Shown: positions 17,832 through 26,902 of the stretch, one piece after another | Position numbering within the stretch: position 1 is the stretch's first letter | Layout of the letters: every line of letters begins with the position of its first letter | Assembly (NCBI RefSeq): GCF_002313155.2 | Contig: NZ_NWFK02000001.1 | Location: forward strand, 1,922,001-1,986,000 | Length of the DNA stretch: 64,000 nucleotides | Source: Psychrobacter sp. FDAARGOS_221 | Lineage (GTDB): Bacteria; Pseudomonadota; Gammaproteobacteria; Pseudomonadales; Moraxellaceae | Direction of reading: 5' to 3' | Position numbers and translations under genes: made by a program | Notes under the pieces: generated by a model | The model's database searches: none | What the model saw: the letters and a program-made list of their open reading frames with translations, nothing else | Told to the model about the DNA's origin: nothing

Positions 17832-18773
17832 CTAAACTTGCTGAGTGTTTAAATACTGGATAACCAAGCGGTTAAATGACTCTGCTTTGCCAATGTGCGG
17901 CCAATGACCACAACCATTAAACACGTGCGCTTCAGCGTCAGGTATCGCTTGTAATAGCTGCAAGGTATAGTCTAACGGCACTACCTTATCATCGGCACCA
18001 TGTATTAATAACACCGGTAACGACAATTGAGCCAAGGCCGATTTATCGAGTGGAAGTTGCTCCCGATCTCTATCACGTGCAGCCAATAGGATAGGACGTA
18101 ATCCGAATTGAACTTCTTTTTGAGCGGCTTGAAGACGCAGTGACACCAAGGTATCACTAATGATGGCATCATTGCGAATATTCTTTTGTAAGTCTTGCTC
18201 TATCACTGCAGCGCTTAATGGCGGCTTCGCTGGTTTGGTTGACTTAGTGGCTGTGAGCGACTTATCCGCCTTTGTATCGCTTGCTGCCAGTAGAGCCTTG
18301 GTAACAGAGGGCTTGCGTGGCGCACCGCCGGTACCAATAGAGATAACACCCAAAATACGCTCTGGATAATCGAGTGCAAGCTGTAGTCCTACCCAACCGC
18401 CAAGCGAGCTACCCATCACCCACGCCTTTTCGATACCTAACGCATCCATTAAACGCAGTGTGTGTGCGCCCCAAGCTCGGATGCCATACTGACTCTCTGG
18501 TTGCGACTGTTCATCAGCTACTATCCCGGTTTTCGTTTTGCCATAACCGATAAAGTCAAACGCAATACAGCGCATGGCTTGGCTCAGCGTAGGGATGTTT
18601 AACCACCAAGTCACTGCTGCAGATGTGCCAATACCTGAGCCATGTAATAATAAAACAGGCACGCCATCACCCTGTTCATAGTAATGGGTCACTTCATTTG
18701 CTGAGGTGTTAATCCACTGATCTTTTAGATTAAAAAAGGGGTCAGTTTGATAGTCTGGAGCGGTAGCAGTCAT
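17832..18773 (-). CDS. Alpha/beta hydrolase (MhpC/BphD-like)
   Basis: A 313-residue hydrolase of the alpha/beta fold. The oxyanion block VLLLHGSGIGTSAAVTW (about 40-56), the nucleophile elbow GSSLGGWVGLQLA (Ser about 122), the acid Asp in LIHGADDKVVPLD (about 257) and the catalytic His in GCGHWPHIGKAE (about 287) are all present. The HGSGxG and GSSLGG motifs resemble C-C bond hydrolases of meta-cleavage pathways, but no such pathway is nearby, so the substrate is open. The lid holds a Lys/Thr/Ala-rich insertion (about residues 163-188) that looks disordered. Confidence 0.85.
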   Translation of the reverse strand: MTATAPDYQTDPFFNLKDQWINTSANEVTHYYEQGDGVPVLLLHGSGIGTSAAVTWWLNIPTLSQAMRCIAFDFIGYGKTKTGIVADEQSQPESQYGIRAWGAHTLRLMDALGIEKAWVMGSSLGGWVGLQLALDYPERILGVISIGTGGAPRKPSVTKALLAASDTKADKSLTATKSTKPAKPPLSAAVIEQDLQKNIRNDAIISDTLVSLRLQAAQKEVQFGLRPILLAARDRDREQLPLDKSALAQLSLPVLLIHGADDKVVPLDYTLQLLQAIPDAEAHVFNGCGHWPHIGKAESFNRLVIQYLNTQQV

Positions 18774-18940
18774 AGGGTACTCATAATGAGATATTAAGTA
18801 AAAAGAGATTAGCTAAAGGCAGTGGTTCAATCAGCAGTGGTTTAATAAATAACGATAAGATAAACCAATGTCCGATAAATAATTATCAAATAGGGCTGCC
18901 AGCGTGATGGTTAATTTTTGGTTAGATGATTAATTTTGGG

Positions 18941-19672
18941 TTATTTGTTGATATCAACCATATCTATCTGAAAGGGGAAAGTAATGATATCAAAGGCTAG
19001 GGTCAAAGGTATTAGGGCTTGCATGCCTCTTCTGGCGACAATGCCGTTGTGTTCATCATAGCGATAAAACTTGATGGGCATCGGCTGTTTTAACCTATGT
19101 TGTAGTTGCTGCTGATTGGCAACAGGGGTGGTGATGGTGAATTTGAGGTTTTGAAGCATATTACGGTAGTAAGTAACGCCTTCTATCTCATACAAGTGGC
19201 TAAACTTCAGCTCTCTGAGCACCGCTTTTTCTTGATCCGTCAGCAATGCGGTTGGTTTTTTGAAGGTCAGCGTCATGTCGCTACAGCCATGCGAGGCAAC
19301 GCAGTTATGCTTTTCTTCACCCATTTGTACTTGAATAAAGTTGACCTTTTGACGACCGATGCTGTCTGGCTTAATAGATAAGTAATTGAGGTCTAGTTTT
19401 TCAAAGATAGCAATCAGATTATCATTTTTGCTGTCGGTAGGCTGTATTAAATAGCTGTTTTTATTACCAGCCAATATCAAGGCATCCTCATAGCCAGCAA
19501 TCGGCTGACTGGGTTTACCAATGGCAATAATCGTATCGTTTAGCGCCTCGTCTGCAACCCAACGTTTTGCAGTATTATCTTCAATTTTATCAGTGATATA
19601 AGAGGTAGTAATGCAGCCTGATAAGCTCAAGGTTGATAGTAACAGCAGCATGGAAATCTTTGATAGTGTCAT
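18941..19672 (-). CDS. Lipoprotein of unknown function
   Basis: A 243-residue predicted lipoprotein: signal MTLSKISMLLLLSTLSLSGC with lipobox LSGC (Cys20) and Ile at +2, which favours the outer membrane. The mature part has no recognised domain; a short Cys pair (NCVASHGC, about 120-127) could form a disulfide. The C-terminal ALIPLTLAFDIITFPFQ resembles the closing motif of small YceK/YidQ-type lipoproteins, but the rest is not alignable by eye. It is divergent from the GMC oxidoreductase gene, whose start is 150 bases away. Confidence 0.65.
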   Translation of the reverse strand: MTLSKISMLLLLSTLSLSGCITTSYITDKIEDNTAKRWVADEALNDTIIAIGKPSQPIAGYEDALILAGNKNSYLIQPTDSKNDNLIAIFEKLDLNYLSIKPDSIGRQKVNFIQVQMGEEKHNCVASHGCSDMTLTFKKPTALLTDQEKAVLRELKFSHLYEIEGVTYYRNMLQNLKFTITTPVANQQQLQHRLKQPMPIKFYRYDEHNGIVARRGMQALIPLTLAFDIITFPFQIDMVDINK

Positions 19673-19822
19673 AGTAAACTCTCAATGTTCAGCAGTAATA
19701 CGCTCGACATACAGGCTAGTAATGATTTAAATGTTATTGTAAATTTGGGGGGTGCAAAAAGCCAGATTATTTTTAATATTGCTCATATAAAACCAATCTA
19801 TTCACCGCACATAGGAGCTGTT

Positions 19823-21439
19823 ATGACCATTAAGCCAATGAAACGACGTCAATTTATCAAGATCATGGGGCTAAGCTTAGGCGCAGTGGGTGCCTCAGCC
19901 ACTGTTACTGGCTGCCAGACCATTAGTGGCATGATGAGTAAGCCCCTACCAGAAACGACGCAAGAGATGGGTCACTTTAGCAATATTATCGTTGGCAGTG
20001 GTTATGGTGGTGCAGTCGCAGCACGTCGTTTGACTGAGAAAGGTCATGAAGTGTTGATTTTAGAAATGGGTATGCGCTGGGACAGAACCCCTGAGAATGA
20101 CACCTTTTGTAAGATGATCAATCCTGATGAGCGCTCGAGCTGGTTTAGCAATTTGCCGCATGCGCCCATTACCATTCCAAAGCCGATTAAAAAATACCCA
20201 GGCGTGTTGGATTTGGTCGAATACGATGAAATCAGCGTATTCACCGGGCGCGCTTATGGCGGCGGCTCTATCGTCAATGGTGCGATTGCCATTCCGCCAA
20301 GACGTGAGCATTTTGAAAATGTATTCCCATGGATTGATGCCGATGAGATGTACGACACCTATTTTCCATTGGCAATGAAAGAGTTAAAGGTCAGTCAAAT
20401 TCCAGAAGACTTCTTTAATAACTCAAAATTCTATCAATTTACCCGCGCTGCAGAAGAGCAGGCAGAAAAAGCAGGTCTTAAAACTGAATTCTTCGCTAAC
20501 AGCTATGACTTTGACTACATGCAACAAGAAGATAAAGGCGAAGTGTATCGCTCAGGCTTGGGCGGTGAAGTCATCTATGGCAACAATGCCGGCAAGTACT
20601 CACTGGATTTGACCTACCTAAAAGATGCAGAAGACACTGGTAAAGTGACCTTAAAAACCTTGCGTCAAGTGGTGTCTATCGAGGCGCTAGATGATGATAA
20701 ATTGGCATTAGAAGTGCATGTCATTGGCAAGCGTGGCCACGTTGAAGCCATTGAGCGTTACACCTGCGATAAGCTGTTCTTAAACGCAGGCAGTATGGGC
20801 ACCTCGGAGCTGTTGGTCAAAAGCGAAGCTGAGGGCAAATTAAAAAACTTAAACGAGCACATCGGCAAATACTGGGGCCCTAACGGCAATATCATGACCG
20901 GCCGCAACTTTGTTAACTCTGCCGGCTCAGACCAATCGACCATTCCAGTGAAAGGCATCAATATGTGGGATGATCAGCCCGAGTCTGAGGTCAAAATCTT
21001 TGCTGAAATTGCACCGCTACCACTGGGCATTGAAACATGGTCGACCTTATTCTTAGCCATTACTGACAACCCAGAGCGTGGTAATTACTACTACGATGAA
21101 GATTCAAAAACGGTGAAACTAAACTGGAAACGCTCGCAAAATGAGTATTCAGTCAACGGCGCTAAAAAGCTGTTAGACAAGTTAGAAGTCTCTAATGATG
21201 GCACCAAAGCAGGTTTGCTGTTTAATAACGGCTTTGGTGATGATTTTTGCTATCACCCGCTAGGCGGTTGTGTATTAGGTAAAGCCACTGACGAATTTGG
21301 ACGCGTCAAAGGTCACAGTAATATTTACGTGCAAGACAGCTCGCTGATTCCAGGCAGTGCTGGCGTCAATCCATATGTGTTTATCACTGGCCTTGCCGAG
21401 CGTAATATGGCGACCATTGTGAAAGAAGATTTCTCGTAA
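19823..21439 (+). CDS. GMC-family FAD oxidoreductase, Tat-exported lipoprotein
   Basis: Flavoprotein of the glucose-methanol-choline family, closest in feel to cholesterol-oxidase-type members. The ATG at 19823 has AGGAG upstream and gives MTIKPMKRRQFIKIMGL, a twin-arginine signal, ending in VTGC, a lipobox; an upstream in-frame start at 19685 would bury this signal, so it is rejected. The FAD loop is IIVGSGYGGAVAARRL (about 57-72), followed by GRAYGGGSIVNGAI, and the C-terminal block has HPLGGCVLGK and NPYVFITGLAERN. The 538-residue protein is probably folded with FAD in the cytosol and then anchored outside. The substrate is unknown. A terminator follows. Confidence 0.85.
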   Translation: MTIKPMKRRQFIKIMGLSLGAVGASATVTGCQTISGMMSKPLPETTQEMGHFSNIIVGSGYGGAVAARRLTEKGHEVLILEMGMRWDRTPENDTFCKMINPDERSSWFSNLPHAPITIPKPIKKYPGVLDLVEYDEISVFTGRAYGGGSIVNGAIAIPPRREHFENVFPWIDADEMYDTYFPLAMKELKVSQIPEDFFNNSKFYQFTRAAEEQAEKAGLKTEFFANSYDFDYMQQEDKGEVYRSGLGGEVIYGNNAGKYSLDLTYLKDAEDTGKVTLKTLRQVVSIEALDDDKLALEVHVIGKRGHVEAIERYTCDKLFLNAGSMGTSELLVKSEAEGKLKNLNEHIGKYWGPNGNIMTGRNFVNSAGSDQSTIPVKGINMWDDQPESEVKIFAEIAPLPLGIETWSTLFLAITDNPERGNYYYDEDSKTVKLNWKRSQNEYSVNGAKKLLDKLEVSNDGTKAGLLFNNGFGDDFCYHPLGGCVLGKATDEFGRVKGHSNIYVQDSSLIPGSAGVNPYVFITGLAERNMATIVKEDFS

Positions 21440-21490
21440 GCCATTTTTTATAGTCAGAGAACTATTAATAGACTAATTTTAGATTAATAC

Positions 21491-21524
21491 AAAAAAACGC
21501 CCTGATTGGGCGTTTTTGTTTTTT
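21491..21524 (+). terminator. Terminator of the GMC oxidoreductase gene
   Basis: Stem AAAAACGCCC with GGGCGTTTTT (loop TGATT), followed by GTTTTTT, 50 bases after the stop. Confidence 0.9.
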
Positions 21525-21614
21525 ATTACACAACTAATGAACCCTTTTTAAAGCCACGCAATATAAGCCATTATCACAACCACTAAAGGTTTGCTCGGCT
21601 TGTTATTAACTGAG

Positions 21615-21993
21615 TTAATCCACATCATATATAACGGATATGGCAAAATCAGCTGAGCCGTTACCGTCTTCTGTAAAGGTAATCGCAAAATAAGCAGGGG
21701 AGTGGTCAGGCGAGGTCACCCACAGCTCACGCCATGTTTTTTTGGCCGGTAGGACCGGTTGGTTGATCAATAATAAACGGCATAATGTTATCTAATGGTT
21801 TGATATATCCTTTCTCAACCAGTGCAGCGGCAGTATCTTGGCGTAATATTTGATTGGCATAAGAGCCGGCTATCAGCTCAGGCTCGGGTTTAGAAGTGGT
21901 TGCTGATGATGAGGGCGATTGAGCCGATGCAGGGACAATGCCTGCCAATAACAGGCCAGTCAAAATGAATACGGGTGAGACAAGAGGCTTCAT
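21615..21993 (-). pseudogene. Small secreted protein gene with a frameshift in an A7 run
   Basis: The frame from 21993 gives a Sec signal peptide (MKPLVSPVFILTGLLLAGIVPASA) and a mature start, then stops after 88 residues at 21727. The break falls just after a run of seven A (minus strand; plus T at 21737-21743). If one A is removed the frame continues as QKTWRELWVTSPDHSP, then AYFAITFTEDGNGSADFAIS and ends VIYDVD at 21615, giving about 125 residues. The continuation reads like ordinary protein with beta-strand pattern. This is either a true frameshift mutation, a sequencing error in the homopolymer, or slippage-dependent expression. No family is recognised. Confidence 0.75.
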
Positions 21994-22225
21994 GAATAAT
22001 CCTAAAGGTTGATTGGGTTTATCAGCAGACTGCTATAAAGTGGATATTCATCTGATAAAAAAATAACCTATTCTAATTAAATAATATCTTTTTAATTAAA
22101 CAAGATTGCACTGATAAAAACAATGTCAGTTATAAAAAATGAAAACTCTAAAACAAGCTATAAAAACAACCCATACCTATACTCATACCTATAAAAGCAT
22201 TAAAAAAGTATAAAAGGAATCGATA

Positions 22226-23230
22226 ATGAAACTACGTATTCTAAAATCTGCAGTGACCAACCCTTGGTTTAATCTGGCTACCGAAGACTGGATATTTCAG
22301 GAGTTAGACCCAGGCTCACATACTTTATTTTTATGGCGCAATAGCGAGACCGTGGTGATTGGGCGCACTCAAAACCCGTGGGTAGAGTGCAAAATTAATA
22401 AGATGGAAGAGGACGGGATATATCTGGCACGTCGTCAAAGTGGCGGCGGGGCGGTGTTTCACGATTTAGGCAACACCAATTTTACTTTTTTATCGCCCAA
22501 AGATGATTATAACCAAGATGCCAACTTTACGATTATCGTTAATGCGCTTAAAAAGCTCGGCATCGATGCGACGCAATCAGGGCGTAATGACATGCACGTG
22601 GGTGAGCGTAAGATTTCTGGCAGCGCCTTTAAACATGCCTCTGACCGCAGCTTTCATCATGGCACGCTGTTGGTAAATGCCAATATGCAAAAGCTTGGTG
22701 ATTATCTTAACCCGCATCCGCTTAAGCTCAAGGCCAAAGGCATTAAGTCGGTACGCTCACGTGTCGCTAACTTAATTGAGTTTAATCCGGATATTAATCA
22801 TGAGATGTTGTCCGATGCCATTATCGAGGCGTTTTGTGAGTATTACGGACAGCAGGTCGAGGTCGAGGAGCTGGATGAAGCCAGTTTGTCGAAACAGCCG
22901 CATTTAAATAAATACTATCAGCAAATGGCCGATTGGGATTGGCGCTTTGGTAAGACGCCGCAGTTTAGCCATCACATCGAGACTCGTTTTGATTGGGGCA
23001 TTATTGATCTTCATTTAGATGTACAGCAAGCGATTATTAAGGACGTGGTTATCTTCTCAGATGCATTGAATGTTGAGCTGATTGATGCGCTTAAGCAGAC
23101 ATTAACTGATACCAAATATACCATCGATGAGGTCAAAGCTAAGCTAGAAGCTTTAAAAAATAACCAGCCTGACATGGCCAATCAAATAGATGATTTTGAG
23201 AAGTGGTTAATCGGTGAGATGACAACCTAA
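22226..23230 (+). CDS. lplA: Lipoate-protein ligase A
   Basis: Attaches free lipoate to the E2 subunits of 2-oxoacid dehydrogenases and to GcvH, through lipoyl-AMP. The 334 residues fit bacterial LplA: NPWFNLATEDWIFQ near the start, VVIGRTQNPWVECKI, the lipoate/AMP-binding ARRQSGGGAVFHDLGNTNFTF (about 69-88), the catalytic Lys in GERKISGSAFKH (about 130) and the C-terminal accessory domain with ANLIEFNPDIN. AAAAGGAAT precedes the ATG. It appears monocistronic. Confidence 0.93.
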   Translation: MKLRILKSAVTNPWFNLATEDWIFQELDPGSHTLFLWRNSETVVIGRTQNPWVECKINKMEEDGIYLARRQSGGGAVFHDLGNTNFTFLSPKDDYNQDANFTIIVNALKKLGIDATQSGRNDMHVGERKISGSAFKHASDRSFHHGTLLVNANMQKLGDYLNPHPLKLKAKGIKSVRSRVANLIEFNPDINHEMLSDAIIEAFCEYYGQQVEVEELDEASLSKQPHLNKYYQQMADWDWRFGKTPQFSHHIETRFDWGIIDLHLDVQQAIIKDVVIFSDALNVELIDALKQTLTDTKYTIDEVKAKLEALKNNQPDMANQIDDFEKWLIGEMTT

Positions 23231-23371
23231 CCCTCGAAGTGTTTGCCAATTATCAACGTAGCTTTACACTTTATCACTTAATTATCACGCATCCTTCTTA
23301 TAGTATAGATTAATAGCCAGTGACCTATTGAGTGTATTTGAGTCGCTTATTTTCATAATTTAGGAGTAATC

Positions 23372-23761
23372 ATGTTGGATATAAAATCATTATTTAAACA
23401 AGAAGTAGAAAAAGAATTGAGTGATGTTGATGACTTTATCTTTATTCCTGAGCGCATCGAATTAAACATCGATGGTGGTGATTTGATTTGCGTGCTAAAT
23501 ACCGATGGTAGCGTTGATATTTTCTATATTAAACAAGGCGTTACTGAGGCGAGAGTGGCTGCGCGTAAGCATCCATTAACTGCTTTTGAAACCGAGCTAC
23601 ATCACGGTATTTATGATGACGTGATTGAAGATTTAATCAAAAGCGTCAATGAAACCCTAGAGGGCAAATCTAAGTATTTCGTTGATATCGTATTGCCATC
23701 AACAGCATCATTGAATGCGCCACAGCCAGAGTCTATCACTCCATCAAACACTCTGGATTAA
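23372..23761 (+). CDS. Hypothetical protein, 129 residues
   Basis: A soluble, acidic protein (many Asp/Glu, pI likely low) with TAGGAG upstream of the ATG. Helical N and central parts (SLFKQEVEKELSDVDDF; DDVIEDLIKSVNETLEG) flank a strand segment (DLICVLNTDGSVDIFYI). There is no signal peptide, membrane helix or known domain. Its stop is directly followed by an 8-base tandem repeat and then a terminator. Confidence 0.65.
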   Translation: MLDIKSLFKQEVEKELSDVDDFIFIPERIELNIDGGDLICVLNTDGSVDIFYIKQGVTEARVAARKHPLTAFETELHHGIYDDVIEDLIKSVNETLEGKSKYFVDIVLPSTASLNAPQPESITPSNTLD

Positions 23762-23792
23762 AACAGCTAAACAGCTAAACAGCTAAACAGCT
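23761..23792. repeat. Four exact tandem copies of AAACAGCT
   Basis: The 8-base unit AAACAGCT occurs four times in a row, beginning inside the stop codon of the preceding gene. It is a likely slippage hot spot; it does not alter any coding frame except possibly the stop. Confidence 0.9.
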
Positions 23793-23847
23793 ATATATAC
23801 TGATATAAACAATGATGACAGTCTAATTCAGGCCAATCTTTGTTAAT

Positions 23848-23882
23848 AAAAAGCCGAGTATCATTAAGATACTCGGTTTTTT
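23848..23882. terminator. Bidirectional terminator
   Basis: Stem AAAGCCGAGTATC with GATACTCGGTTTT (loop ATTAA), A run before and T run after, between the converging hypothetical gene and the ceramidase-like gene. Confidence 0.92.
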
Positions 23883-23944
23883 ATTTTATTAATTTGCTAG
23901 CTTTATTAATTTACTAGTTCTATTCATTTGCCAGATAAGTCCCG

Positions 23945-26161
23945 CTAGTTTATAGGATTAACCGTAAATGAGCGTGAAGCGCCGCGATACGCAGTGATGC
24001 TTTGGTCGGCGCCATTTTTCCAGTCGCCTTGATGTACGATGCGATAAGTGCCAGCTGGGGTATCCGCACCAATGCGCCAGTCGATAGTAACCTTGCTATA
24101 GCTAATGCCTTCACGCTGCCAGCTATAGGTCGTATCAAAGTCGGCATCGCTGAGGTAATCGACCCATTGACCATCAATCTGACGTTGGATGATTAAAAAG
24201 CTGTCTTCACTGCGTAAGTTATTCTTAGGATGGGCCCCACGGAATACAGCAGTGGCGGTATCACCCGTGTTATAGCTACTATTGGGCTGAGTAAGCACTT
24301 GCCCCCAGTGCTGGCTTGGTGGTGTATCATCAAAGCTGACACCTGGACGCTCAGCAAATGAGTAATCCGACAGCTGTGGTGTTGGCGCCCTATTGTCGCT
24401 ATTACTAACAGCAGTATTGTCTCGCATGGCTTGTGCTAATTGCGTGTATTCTTGCAGATAAGCATTGCTCTGATAGGGGCCGTAAGCGGTAGAGGCGCCT
24501 TCATAATGCTGTAAGGCGTATTCTTCGCGCGTTGTCACGTAGCCGCTATAGTTGTTGGCCAAGCCGTTAACGATAACCGTATCGACGCCTGTGTCTTGCA
24601 GCTGGGTTAATACGGCCTGGCGTAATCGACGACCAACCATGGTTGTGGGCTCACCCGGGATGGCAACGATGGCCAAGTTACCAATGCGCATTAACTGCAC
24701 AGGCTGTTGGCTATCGACCCAGCCCAACTTGCCCGTAGGCAGCAGGACTTTCTTTTCAGCTTGGCAATCATCTTGACTAACCGCTGACACCAGTGAAAAG
24801 GCACCGCGAGTGATGCTGCCAAGCAGTGTGGCAGGTGGCGGTTTTGGTTGAGAGTCGCTACGCTCACGGGTCATGCCTTCATAGATACCAGGAATGTTAG
24901 ATGGGCCATTTTCGGCACCAGCAGCGAACGAGTAGCCTCGAGCGGCTTGGCATAAGCGCTGAGCACCGGCGCCTTGGGTATATTTGCCGTCTACTTGATA
25001 GCCTTGCAATTCAACCCAGCGTGCACGGGTCGCGATAGGACCAGATACGGTTTGTCCTTGTGACCACAGCTGTTTTGCTTTGTTCAGTTGCAATGAGCCA
25101 TCGCGAATGACGTTTTCCCATTCATTGTCACTGCCTTCATAGCCAGCAGCAGAGTAGGCATTACCGCCAGCCGCGACCACATCGCCTGAGTCCGCATTGG
25201 CAAAGGCGGCGACAAAAGGTTTGCCGGTTTGGTTACTGATATAATCAGCGAAGCCAAGCTGTGCATAGCCTTTGTTGTCAGCACTTAGGTATTTGAATTG
25301 GCTACTAAAGCTGGTTGGATGTATCGCAAACCAGTTGATTAGACCCAAAGGGGTGCCGTCTGCGCTATCAAAGCGTAATTGAGTCATGCGCTCATTGACG
25401 TTGCTGGTGTATTTGTCAGCGTCTGCGTTGTTGTTATACGCCGGCTCAGAGCGATTGCGGGTAGCGCCTGATAAGTTGTCTTGTGCCAGTGATAATTGCC
25501 CTGGAGCGAGGGTATCGTGAGCACGCTCAATAGCTCGGACGATACCGTCAACAATGGCATTAAAGTTTTGACGGCTATAACCGGCTTGGGTGTCATCCAT
25601 ACTGGCAACTTGATACAGGCGTTGATGCGAGTAGCCAGCATTACCCACGTGGGTGTGGGTAGCGGTAAGCATCACATTGGTGTCATTATATAAGTCGCCA
25701 TATTTGGCATGCAGCTTGTCGAGTACCGCCAATTTGACAGCGGTAAACATGGCGCCCATATCCGCTGAGACATACACTATACGGTCGTTAGCATTATTGA
25801 TGCCCGTGTTAGCATCAGCATGAGTGTCAGTGCTAGTATTATCAGCGGTTGCGACAATATAGGCGTGCGCATACAGTCGATCGTTTAGGCCTTCGACCAC
25901 TTGTTTGGCAGCATAACCAAACATGCCAGTTTCTGCTGCCGCACCTGTGATATCGGCTTGTCCCACACCCAGTAAATAGTCGCTGGCGTGTTGAGAGTTG
26001 GTTAATTCATGAGCTGGCGGGTTAGACTTTGATTCTGCTGCCAGTGCTGCGTTACTGACGGTCAGACTTAAGATACTAAGCAGTGTTGAGGCAGATAGGG
26101 TTAGCAGCGGCTTAATCAGTGTCTGATAGGCTTGATGATGAGAGGAATTGATGGTCGACAT
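23945..26161 (-). CDS. Neutral/alkaline ceramidase-like secreted hydrolase
   Basis: Exported member of the neutral ceramidase family (N-acylsphingosine amidohydrolases). A long signal peptide ends at ALA (about residue 42). Family landmarks: GVGQADITGAAAETGMFGY, VSADMGAMF, TATHTHVGNAGYS (about 166-178), NWFAIHPTSFS (about 277), SADNKGYA, and the C-terminal beta domain. The zinc ligands known for the Pseudomonas aeruginosa enzyme seem kept (two His, a Glu in PGEPTT and a Tyr in NNYSGY). The conserved hexapeptide GDVSPN, which carries the serine essential in human neutral ceramidase, reads GDVVAA here (about 322-328). Activity on ceramide is therefore uncertain. At 738 residues it is slightly longer than usual. 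Confidence 0.87.
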   Translation of the reverse strand: MSTINSSHHQAYQTLIKPLLTLSASTLLSILSLTVSNAALAAESKSNPPAHELTNSQHASDYLLGVGQADITGAAAETGMFGYAAKQVVEGLNDRLYAHAYIVATADNTSTDTHADANTGINNANDRIVYVSADMGAMFTAVKLAVLDKLHAKYGDLYNDTNVMLTATHTHVGNAGYSHQRLYQVASMDDTQAGYSRQNFNAIVDGIVRAIERAHDTLAPGQLSLAQDNLSGATRNRSEPAYNNNADADKYTSNVNERMTQLRFDSADGTPLGLINWFAIHPTSFSSQFKYLSADNKGYAQLGFADYISNQTGKPFVAAFANADSGDVVAAGGNAYSAAGYEGSDNEWENVIRDGSLQLNKAKQLWSQGQTVSGPIATRARWVELQGYQVDGKYTQGAGAQRLCQAARGYSFAAGAENGPSNIPGIYEGMTRERSDSQPKPPPATLLGSITRGAFSLVSAVSQDDCQAEKKVLLPTGKLGWVDSQQPVQLMRIGNLAIVAIPGEPTTMVGRRLRQAVLTQLQDTGVDTVIVNGLANNYSGYVTTREEYALQHYEGASTAYGPYQSNAYLQEYTQLAQAMRDNTAVSNSDNRAPTPQLSDYSFAERPGVSFDDTPPSQHWGQVLTQPNSSYNTGDTATAVFRGAHPKNNLRSEDSFLIIQRQIDGQWVDYLSDADFDTTYSWQREGISYSKVTIDWRIGADTPAGTYRIVHQGDWKNGADQSITAYRGASRSFTVNPIN

Positions 26162-26245
26162 GAGCGGTTCCTTTGCTTGATACGCAATATATTCTTATAA
26201 TTTTTTAGACGGCGATGCCTATACTTTTTATATTGGAGGTTTCAC

Positions 26246-26791
26246 ATGACATCCGCATCTGTTTGCCCCTGCCGCATCCAACCGGCTATTAGCCCTGTTT
26301 TAAATGATACTGATCAACCGCAGTTGCAGCAGCAACAGAATCTGGCTTATGCCGACTGCTGTCAGCCTTTGCACCAAGGTACCGCGTATGCGAAAACCGC
26401 TGAGCAATTAATGCGCTCTCGTTATAGTGCTTTTGTGATGTGCTTAACTGACTATATCGTAGACACCACGGTGCCGGCGCAGCAAGCCTCACTTGATAAA
26501 TCCAGCATTGAGCGCTGGGCAAAAGAGACGCAGTGGGCAGGTCTACAAATTTTACAACATCGTCCGAAGTTGGGTAAGCGACATGCGCAAGTTGAGTTCA
26601 ACGCTTATTTTCATCATTTAGATCAAGGAACACTGGCATTAGATGCGCATCATGAGCTGTCAGGCTTTGTATTAATTGACAATAAGTGGTACTTCCTAGA
26701 TCCCACTGTCACTATGCCCGTTACTCAAAAGCAGCCTTGTATTTGTGGGTCAGGTGAGAAGTTTAAGCGTTGCTGCGGACCATTTATTTAG
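26246..26791 (+). CDS. YchJ-type SEC-C motif protein
   Basis: A 181-residue protein of the YchJ/UPF0225 family. The central block CCQPLHQGTAYAKTAEQLMRSRYSAFV (about 46-72) is diagnostic, and the C terminus ends in the SEC-C zinc motif CICGSGEKFKRCC. The N-terminal CPC segment is less regular than usual (CPCRIQPA). The function is unknown; the SEC-C motif suggests zinc and protein or nucleic-acid binding. GGAGG lies 8 bases before the ATG. Divergent from the ceramidase-like gene. Confidence 0.85.
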   Translation: MTSASVCPCRIQPAISPVLNDTDQPQLQQQQNLAYADCCQPLHQGTAYAKTAEQLMRSRYSAFVMCLTDYIVDTTVPAQQASLDKSSIERWAKETQWAGLQILQHRPKLGKRHAQVEFNAYFHHLDQGTLALDAHHELSGFVLIDNKWYFLDPTVTMPVTQKQPCICGSGEKFKRCCGPFI

Positions 26792-26902
26792 ACACAGTTA
26801 TTTAAGCTCTTGTATTTAGATACTGTGGTTTAACCTAGTTTGTTTAACGTTGCTTCTAGGCTCTGCTTTTATTAAGTCTTGCTGCTTTTATAAATCTAGT
26901 TA

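Noticed and set aside
25644..25653. CCCACGTGGG palindrome as a second parS
   Set aside because: Only the CACGTG core agrees, outer bases differ from parS, and it lies inside the ceramidase-like gene.
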